Below, piece by piece: positions 57,701 through 64,000 of a stretch of 64,000 nucleotides of DNA; within the stretch, counting starts at the first letter, position 1, and every line of letters starts with the position of its first letter. A model generated the notes under the pieces. The model was not told the DNA's origin. It saw only the letters and a program-made list of their open reading frames with translations, and ran no database searches. The stretch is from NCBI RefSeq assembly GCF_002775205.1, contig NC_036454.1, positions 8,313,882 through 8,377,881 of the forward strand. The letters are read 5' to 3'. Both the position numbers and the translations under genes were made by a program. This DNA comes from Xiphophorus maculatus (lineage: Eukaryota > Chordata > Actinopteri > Cyprinodontiformes > Poeciliidae).

Positions 57701-60700
57701 AGATTTAACTCAGTCAGTATGAACAAGCAAAATCCAGTTGACTCTATTTATCTGATTTTATCCATGTCTTGTAAGATTACGTTTGAATTTTTTTAATGTG
57801 GTTATAATTAGACAATTAGGAAAGAATGGGAATAAATTCTAAGAGATTTATGTTATTAATAGGCTTCTTTGCAGTTTGGAAGTATATTAATTTATTGTAG
57901 GTATTTCAGGATGAAGTTAATCATTAATTGTTTCTTCGTATCTTTAAGGTGTAGTTCAGCACAATTACCGTAAGTTTGGTTCTGTCGGAGTAGTTAATAT
58001 TTTACGTTTAGTATGTCTTATACTCTAATATAGGGCGATTATTTGTGCGTTTTATTCTGGAAAATAAGATAGAAGAAGGTGCGCCACCAACGAGAAACCT
58101 GAGTGAAACGTGTACTTAGAACGGATTCTATGAAACATTCCTAGTCAAAGTGGCTGTTTGGTATCAAAGTTAATCAGTATAGCAAGTAAAAAATATATTG
58201 GCAGTTTAAAGTTTCCTTGTTTCATTTCCCTCCCCTGCAGGAAAATGACATGGTGGTCCTCCAATCAGAGCAACATGATCAACGGCACGGACGGCGCCGT
58301 CTTCCACCCGCTCATCGACAGGAACGAGCTGCTGTACATCTTCGCCGCTGACCTCTGCCGGTATGCACGTTTGTTTGCTAATTTGTTTACAGTCAAAGCG
58401 TGGCGGCAGAGGGGAGACAGAAGGTTTCCGCTCAAGTTTATGGTGTGGAAGGAAATACCAGTGGAGTAATTTACTTACTGATAAGTACATGTGCTGTTAC
58501 AACTAATGATAAGACTGGCAAAGTATAAACACCAGGAAAGAGATATCAGGTTTTATTATTCAGTAAGCAATCATTCTGCAGAGTGTAGATCTAATTTTAG
58601 CAGGGCTGGGCAATAAATTTATTTTAGCGCTTAGATAAATGTTTGTTTTTTTTTAAGTTTATTTTTGGAAAATCTCATTTTTTTTTCCCCACAGGGATGG
58701 CCCAGGGTGGCCATCTTGGTAAAAAGCCTGTTTTACAGCTATTATTTATTTAGACTGTAATTCAAATCAACTTTATGACGGAATATTAGGGACAGGATAT
58801 CATTTGTTTTAAATTACAAGAATAAAGTCCTAATATTACCAGAATAAAGTAGTAATTTTATGAGAACTCATACACAAAAATAATAAAAAAATAAAATGAC
58901 TTAAAATATTGAGCAGCTTGTGAAGTTATACTTTGGTAAAAGTTTTATAAATAATACTTGATAGAAACGGTTAATTTTCTAGCACATCAGCACCAAGTTA
59001 TCATCGGTAGTAGGACTTTGAAATGTTTATTCAAACAACTGAGTCTGTTTCAAATAAATGAACCGGTAAAATTACCAGATGTAATTTAACATCTGGTAAA
59101 ATTTTGCCTTTTTCCCGCAAAGTTGACTATATTCTATATTCTTATCGTCGTACAACTCACAGAGGGCATGATTGAAATAAAAGCCACTGTTTGAAAATAT
59201 TTTCTGTAAAAAATAAAAAAAAAAGTAAAAGAAAAATTCAGATGTGGTATGAAAAAATTGGAGAGTTTGTCTTTGAAGGGGATGTATTGTGCAAAATTCA
59301 CATTTGGTAAGTTTTTTTGTACTTCCATTTGGGTTCCTACTGCTTCTAAAAACAACCTGATTACTTAAAACAACCTCCCAGCTGTTTTCTGGCAAAATTA
59401 ATGTTTTTTGTGTCCGGAAAATTTGTATCGAAAACTTTCTGAATGTAACATCGCAAATCTGGCCCTCACCTAGCAACCCCAATGAATTCAAGCCCGTTAC
59501 CTAGCAACCCCAGCAGAGCTCCGCCCGTAACCTAGCAACCAAAGCAAAGTTCCAGACCACTTGGGGATAAAGCAGCTCAGTTGTTCTTACAACGCCGCTG
59601 TCGTTGTCGTTCCTCAGGTCCATTCATCTGGCGTATGTGGAGGACGTGGAGGTGAAGGGAATCCAGGCGTACCGCTTCGCCCCCCCCAACGACGTCCTCA
59701 TGAACCCCAAGGAAAACCCCACCAACGCCGGCTTCTGCGTGCCGGCGGGAGAGTGCCTGGGCACCGGGGTGCTGAAAGTCAGCGTTTGTCGAGAAGGTAT
59801 GACCCGACCCCAACCGGTTACTTCACACTGTGACCCAGTTATCGTCACTACCCTTTAATCACAACCAACCCCATGACACAGTTTCCTACCCTGCTCCCTT
59901 CCAAAATGTCCATTCTTTCGGTCGGCGACCTTTTCCTCCGCCTGGTCGCCGACATTCCCGGTGTTTGAACTCATCAGATTTGACTCAACAATGGTTCAAT
60001 GATTAACTCTGCTGACTGTGCAGGAAGGTTTTATGGCACTGATTAAGTGCAGTAGGATTGCTGTAATAAAGACAATCTCTGCTGTGATCCTTTAACCTTG
60101 TTGATCATGCCTGTAGCTTATTTTTACATTTTTATTCTTATATACAGGGCTTAAACGATTAATCACAATGAATCGATTATTGAAATAATCGTCCACTAAT
60201 TTAGTAATTAATTAACTGGAGTATACAGACTCAAAAAAGATAATTTATTTTAGGAAATAACATAATCAGAGCAGATTTGAAGCCAGAACTGTACGAAAAA
60301 ATTGACATTTTGCATTGTAGACGAAACTCAAAACTTCTCAAGTGTACGGTAATAAAGGTTCAGACAAAAGGGAGAAAATGTTGGTGACTGGTAACTTTAT
60401 ACATGTGTCTTTTGCGGAGGCCTGGTAGTGAACCATTCATTTCATTTAGGTGTGTTGAAGCAGTAAAGTTGTAGGAAAATGACCTGTAAAATATTATAGT
60501 GAGTTTGTTCCTTTACAGTGAGCTGGGAGATCAGTTGGTAGAAGTGACGACAAAGCAGAGTGGGAGGAGTTTTTTTTCCTTAAATGGGGGGGAAGCAGGA
60601 TAAGATTTACCAAAATGTAAAAAAGTAAGGTAGGGTAGAAATTAAGGCACTATAAAACTTTTATTCTGGTGTAACATATGTTTTAAATTCCCATTTAAAC

Positions 60701-63028
60701 CTTAGAAAGGTTGTTACTAACACAAACAGAGAAAACAGGTAATTGATAATATTGTTGGTATGTTTCATTCATATTTTCAGAAGCTGCAGAAAGTGCAGTT
60801 TTGTGGGCAAATCAAGCATTTTAGATTGCAAACAGCAGCATGAGCCTCACTGGGAACTTGAATCACATTCTGCTGATTCATTTTAATATTTTTCTCAACG
60901 CCCAGTAACAAATTTTTTATGAGTCTTTTGGTTGAAGCGTGTGTCTAAAACGAATGACAACAACACTTAAACGCTTGTTTTCAATTTGTTTTATAGACTT
61001 TCTGTACTTAAACTGAAGAATCTTTTTGAACTACTTTGTATAGGTAATAAAACCTTCAAGTGAATTAAAATAAGGCTAACCACATTTCCATGAACAAATC
61101 AGCTTAATTTCTTTATGCAAAATCCTGAGAATTTGTTGGTTTCCTGCGTTTGTGTCTCGTGTTTCTCTCTCGTGCTAAATGTTAATGCATTACCTGCAGC
61201 TGTTGCTCGTTGCACGCAATGGCTCTTTCTTCCTAAGGTTGAATTGATTTTACTGTAAAGTAGGAAAATTTAAGTAGTCGGTATAAAAGCCTGTAATAAA
61301 ATCCTCCTCATTTAAATGAGCTTTTATGAACACTCCATCTTCAGCTATCAGCGTTTGTTTATGACGTGAAAAATCTCACGTGCCTCTCGTTCTGACCTTT
61401 GTTGTTTGTTTTGCAAACGTCGCCAACAAACGGCAACCTGTCTCATTTCTTTCCAGGTGCTCCCATCGTCGTTTCCTTCCCTCACTTCTACCAGGCCGAC
61501 CCGGCGTACATCAACGCCGTCGGCGGGATGAACCCCAACAAGGAGGAACACGAGACGTACCTGGACTTACAGCCGGTACGGCAAACAGTTAAAACCTCCA
61601 CTGATAATATCTGAATCAGGATCACTACTTTTATTATGATTTTGAGTAATCATCTTTTTATTTTGACTTGATCAACATGTAATGTAATGAAAGCACAACT
61701 ACAAACATATGTAAAATTGTTTGCATTTACATACATTCATCTTGAATTTTTAGTTTTTTAAGATTGAAGTGATTTTTTTTTTCTTGTTTTTTTATTCAGC
61801 AATTAACTCTTAGGGTTTCCATAGTTCAGAGTGATGTCAGCATAGCCAAGGCGGCCATCTTGTTAGACAAGCATATTTTACAGCTTCTATTTATTTTTAT
61901 TTTGAATACAAGTAAACTCTGCGATAAAATATAAGGGTCAGGCTACTATATATTTTTTAATAACAAGACAAAGTCAGTTTACCAGAATAAAATTATAATA
62001 TGAAGACAATGAAGTAGTAATTTTATTAAAACTCCAACAAATACAATTTTTATCCAAGCTTTTTTCCTCATTTAAACAACTTTACTTCTGGTAAAATTGC
62101 GTCTTTATTCTGGTAATGTCGTGACTATTTTCTTGTAATTAAACAGAAGTTCTCCTGGGCAAGGCCTAATACTCTGACGATTGAAACAAAAAACACTTTT
62201 TAAAAATATTTTCTGTCATCTGTAATTTCACTTTTATAAAAGAAATCAAGAAGAGCATCAATCGGTATGAAAAAAGATTTTATTTTTAAGCCCTCCCTTC
62301 ATCATAGCCAGGAGTGTGCTGCAAATATAAACCAACAAGACTAACAAAGCAGTCCCATATCATGAAGCTGCCACCACCATCCTAGACAGTTTATGCCTCT
62401 GATCCGCTCAGACATTTTGCCATATTTCCAAACCTCAAATCATACCGTTTGAATTAATCATTAGCATAATGTTGATGTTTTTTGGTGGCAGTTTCCTTCC
62501 TTTCTGTAGAAATGATCAGAAAGTAAAGAGATGTGCTTGTCGGCTCTCTTGCAGACTACCGGTGTTCCCATCCGCGCCTGTAAGAGAGCTCAGCTCAACA
62601 TCATCCTGAAAAGAGTCCCGGGCTTCCCGTAAGTCTCGCTGTTGAACTCTGACCTACTTTGCTGTTGCAACACTTTGTCAACATTCAGGCAGCATGTTGA
62701 TCCAGATGTTCCTCCTAACCTTCGTCTCTCTGTGTTTTCAGTAAAACGAAGTTCATCAACGAGACAATTTTCCCCATCATGTTTGTCAACGAGGTGAGAC
62801 TCTCAGAAACGAACCACAGACGTTCTGGTAACGTCGCCTGAACCACAAATCAACCTTCTCTCTCTCCAAATGTAGACGGCAACCATCGATGATGACTCTG
62901 CGTCTCAGATGAGGACGCTGCTCCTCATCCTCACTCTTGTCTCTAACTTCCCGCTGATCATCGTGGGGTTGGGGATCATCCTGCTGCTGGTGCTTGTTGT
63001 GTTATTCTGCAGGAACCGTCAGAAGAAG
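51799..63028 (+). CDS. scarb2: scavenger receptor class B member 2 / LIMP-2, exons 1-11 (3' partial)
   Basis: LIMP-2 is a CD36-family lysosomal membrane glycoprotein; in mammals it carries beta-glucocerebrosidase to lysosomes. Exons: 51799-51921, 55077-55234, 56260-56407, 56644-56838, 57402-57493, 58241-58360, 59618-59796, 61457-61575, 62555-62628, 62742-62793, 62876-63028. All joins keep frame, giving 471 residues; human has 478 including a 20-residue tail. N-terminal anchor at residues about 8-31; C-terminal membrane segment in exon 11 (LIIVGLGIILLLVLVVLFC). Family segments: YYFFNVTNPEEF, IGPYTYREYRP, TVHEILWGFKDPLL, NMINGTDGAVFHPL, NAGFCVPAGECLGTGVL, SFPHFYQAD, NKEEHETYLDLQP. Several N-glycosylation sites. 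Two family features differ (see findings). The last exon, with the (D/E)xxxL(L/I) sorting tail, lies beyond base 64000. Paralogue letter cannot be assigned. Confidence 0.94.
51922..55076 (+). other. scarb2 intron 1 (3.2 kb)
   Basis: Contains a short MITE at 54031-54255 and a GGGGCGCC-containing repeat fragment near 52430. Long ORFs here (52573-52986 and 52973-53401, minus strand) have no recognised product and are intronic noise. No extra exon was found. Confidence 0.55.
54031..54255. mobile_element. 225-bp MITE with AGATGCACC ends
   Basis: Left AGATGCACCGATCGATC and right GATTATTGGTGCATCT are inverted. The inside carries GCCAATCAGAGCTGATCAATGG and AT-rich DNA. Common teleost hAT-type short element; related fragment at 27370-27458. 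Confidence 0.65.
55733..56118. mobile_element. GATTAATCG-family inverted-repeat element, copy 2
   Basis: AAAGGGCTGCAACTAACAATTATT at the left and AACGATTAATTGATTACTAAATTAG through TTGTTCCAGGCCTAG at the right match the family at 21713-22330. Lies in scarb2 intron 2. Confidence 0.55.
56644..56838 (+). CDS. scarb2: scarb2 exon 4: helical head region that binds cargo in LIMP-2
   Basis: This 65-codon exon (residues 144-208) starts after CTTTTCAAG and ends in ATGTGGAAG before GTGAGA. In human LIMP-2 the matching segment contains the helices that bind beta-glucocerebrosidase and the pH-sensing His150. Here the segment MNEMNSYSFYVRPMVSM has no His at either plausible aligned position. The human VTHTVDELLW is MTRTVHEILW. 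The flanks (LLWGYKD / ILWGFKD) are conserved, so the exon is certainly scarb2-like. Confidence 0.85.
58241..58360 (+). CDS. scarb2: scarb2 exon 6 with Ser at a conserved disulfide position
   Basis: Encodes KMTWWSSNQSNMINGTDG, then AVFHPLIDRNELLY and IFAADLCR. Human LIMP-2 reads DKCNMINGTDG here, CD36 reads SHCDMINGTD and SR-BI reads DQCNMINGT, so the base triplet AGC at 58269-58271 (residue 249) sits where the family has Cys. The change also makes NQS, a potential N-glycosylation site next to NGT. Confidence 0.85.
58692..58935. repeat. intronic repeat pair J, copy 1
   Basis: Shares with 61845-62150 the phrases GGCCATCTTG, AAGCCTGTTTTACAGCT, TAGGGACAGG and ACCAGAATAAAGTAGTAATTTTAT. Two copies in two scarb2 introns. 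Origin unknown. Confidence 0.5.
59275..59570. repeat. GTTACCTAGCAAC repeat family copy in scarb2 intron 6
   Basis: Same orientation as 36697-37385: GTGCAAAATTCACATTTGG, ACTTCCATTTGGGTTCC, TGTGTCCGGAAAATTTG, then three CACCTAGCAAC / GTTACCTAGCAAC / GTAACCTAGCAAC units. It ends only about 50 bases before scarb2 exon 7. Confidence 0.65.
59496..59539 (+). promoter_or_regulatory. X-box motifs in a repeat next to scarb2 exon 7
   Basis: GTTACCTAGCAAC at 59496-59508 and GTAACCTAGCAAC at 59527-59539; both fit GTNRCC-N-RGYAAC. Motif match only. Confidence 0.4.
59797..61456 (+). other. scarb2 intron 7
   Basis: From donor GTATGA to acceptor TTCTTTCCAG. Apart from the repeat at 60146-60345 nothing is recognised in it. 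Confidence 0.5.
60146..60345. repeat. GATTAATCG-family element, copy 3 (left part)
   Basis: AGGGCTTAAACGATTAATCAC, ATGAATCGATTATTGAAATAATCG and GTCCACTAATTTAGTAATTAATTAAC match the left half of 21713-22330. Right half not seen. Lies in scarb2 intron 7. Confidence 0.55.
61845..62150. repeat. intronic repeat pair J, copy 2
   Basis: See 58692-58935: AAGGCGGCCATCTTG, AAGCATATTTTACAGCTTC, TAAGGGTCAGG and ACCAGAATAAAATTATAATATG recur in the same order. Lies in scarb2 intron 8. Confidence 0.5.
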
Positions 63029-63110
63029 GTAAGAAACAGAAACTTTGTTCTGCATTTCACTGCTATTTAGCTTTCTGCTTACATTAACTCAGTGCAAAAT
63101 TACCATGGCA

Positions 63111-63488
63111 TATTAGGGCCATTGTAGATTAAAAAATGCTTGTTTTTTGTTTTTTTAAATCGGAGATGTTGAGATTGAGTTCAGAAATTTTCTAGCAAAA
63201 CTTAGGAAATTTCTGAGTTTGAAAAGTTAAAAATTTTCAACTTTTGGAAGTTTTTTTTACTTTTATTTACATTTAATCTCCAAATTTCTTTGGAGATTTT
63301 GGACATTTGAAACTCAGACGTTTAGAGTTTTGTCTCACAAAATTTAAACTTTTCAAACTCAGAAATTGTTTTTTTTTTCTAGAAAAGTTTCAGTTTATCT
63401 TCAAAATTTTTTGAGTTTATTTTCAAATAGTTTTGAAAATAATTTTTTGGCAGAAGTCTATTCCTTTTTATCTACAATGGCCCTAATA
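63111..63488. mobile_element. 378-bp MITE with 19-bp perfect inverted ends
   Basis: Left TATTAGGGCCATTGTAGAT and right ATCTACAATGGCCCTAATA are perfect inverted copies. TA at both outer edges fits a Tc1/mariner-type target site. The interior is itself partly palindromic, with AACTCAGAAATT and AAATTTCTGAGTTT segments. Lies 80 bases after scarb2 exon 11. Confidence 0.75.
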
Positions 63489-63652
63489 CAGCCTCCACCT
63501 GATAAGTACATGTAACTTTGTATTTTTGCATATTTCTGCACCAACTGCGCTGAGCAGCTGCAAGTTCTGCACACGTTCACTAACTCACCGCATGATTTGG
63601 AGGCAGTAAAGCCAGCTTGAGCAGTTTTCAGCATTCTGGATCTAATGGAGGT

Positions 63653-64000
63653 CACTGCAAAAACACAAAATTTTACTAAGTATTTTTGGTTCAAATATGA
63701 ACCCTGCCTTCATCAGACCAGGTGCGAATATCTTTTGCTTGTGCCAGATCTCAATGAACTGAGACCTGACAAAATAGTTCATCAGTTCAAGTCTGATGAT
63801 CTTCTCCGTCAGACTTGCACAGTGACAGCAGATGGAAATAATTTCTTTTTGTCGCAGGATCAGTCCAGAATGTGCTCACACTCTTCCAGGAGTAAAACAT
63901 CACACAATGCAAACCCACCAAATCTTTCCAAATTTTTTTGTCTAATTTCTCCAAATACCTTAGTACACTTGAAATAAGACAAAATTGACTTACAAGTAAC
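63653..64000. mobile_element. palindromic foldback element, copy 6, interrupted and cut by the window edge
   Basis: CACTGCAAAAACACAAAATTTTACTAAGTATTTTTGG at the left and CTTAGTACACTTGAAATAAGACAAAATTGACTTACAAG at the right belong to one arm of the family at 30632-30996. About 240 bases of unrelated sequence (63692-63935) lie between. That insert includes the perfect hairpin CAAGTCTGA...TCAGACTTG. The 110-residue ORF across it is not a gene. Confidence 0.6.

Noticed and set aside
63645..63977. 110-residue ORF at the right edge
   Set aside because: It spans a foldback element arm and its insertion; not the missing last exon of scarb2, because no membrane-proximal tail or acidic di-leucine signal is encoded.

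Overview
The window looks like nuclear DNA of a ray-finned (teleost) fish. It is AT-rich, carries four split vertebrate genes with GT-AG introns, and most of the remaining space is filled with short terminal-inverted-repeat elements, foldback elements, LINE 3' ends and microsatellites typical of teleost genomes. No tRNA, rRNA, CRISPR or bacterial-type operon was seen. Species cannot be named from the sequence; a percomorph or cyprinodontiform-like fish is only an impression from the repeat families.

Layout. (1) 1.77-1.93 kb, minus strand: first coding exon of an ST8SIA3-like alpha-2,8-sialyltransferase; the rest lies left of the window. (2) 6.4-12.0 kb, minus strand: a complete cyclin G2 gene (ccng2), seven coding exons plus a non-coding first exon, about 331 residues. 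(3) 12.4-28.9 kb, plus strand: ccdc158, a coiled-coil gene of 21 recognised exons, about 883 codons, ending with a clear poly(A) signal. It is head-to-head with ccng2 over a gap of roughly 0.4-0.5 kb, so the two probably share a bidirectional promoter. (4) 29-51.3 kb: about 22 kb with no convincing protein gene, made of interspersed repeats, a 230-bp TTCC tract, an LTR-like GC-rich insertion, two orphan promoter-like GC-rich patches (41.6 and 50.1 kb) and a diverged triplicated block (49.0-49.9 kb). (5) 51.8-63.0 kb, plus strand: scarb2 (LIMP-2, lysosomal membrane glycoprotein and CD36-family receptor), coding exons 1-11 of an expected 12; the last exon lies beyond the right edge.

The order ccng2 / ccdc158 / scarb2 fits the human 4q21 neighbourhood (SCARB2-CCDC158-...-CCNG2). 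STBD1 and FAM47E, which lie between SCARB2 and CCDC158 in human, were not recognised here. The sialyltransferase is not part of that human block.

The genes do not form one pathway: a cell-cycle regulator, a coiled-coil protein of poorly known role, a lysosomal receptor and a Golgi sialyltransferase. Points most worth checking are a stop-free 84-nt intron in ccdc158, a Ser at a family-conserved disulfide Cys in scarb2, overlapping upstream ORFs on both sides of the ccng2/ccdc158 promoter, and a dispersed repeat family carrying perfect RFX X-box motifs. I did not find evidence for an entirely new biological system. All exon borders are hand-read from splice signals, reading phase and remembered human proteins, without alignment software.
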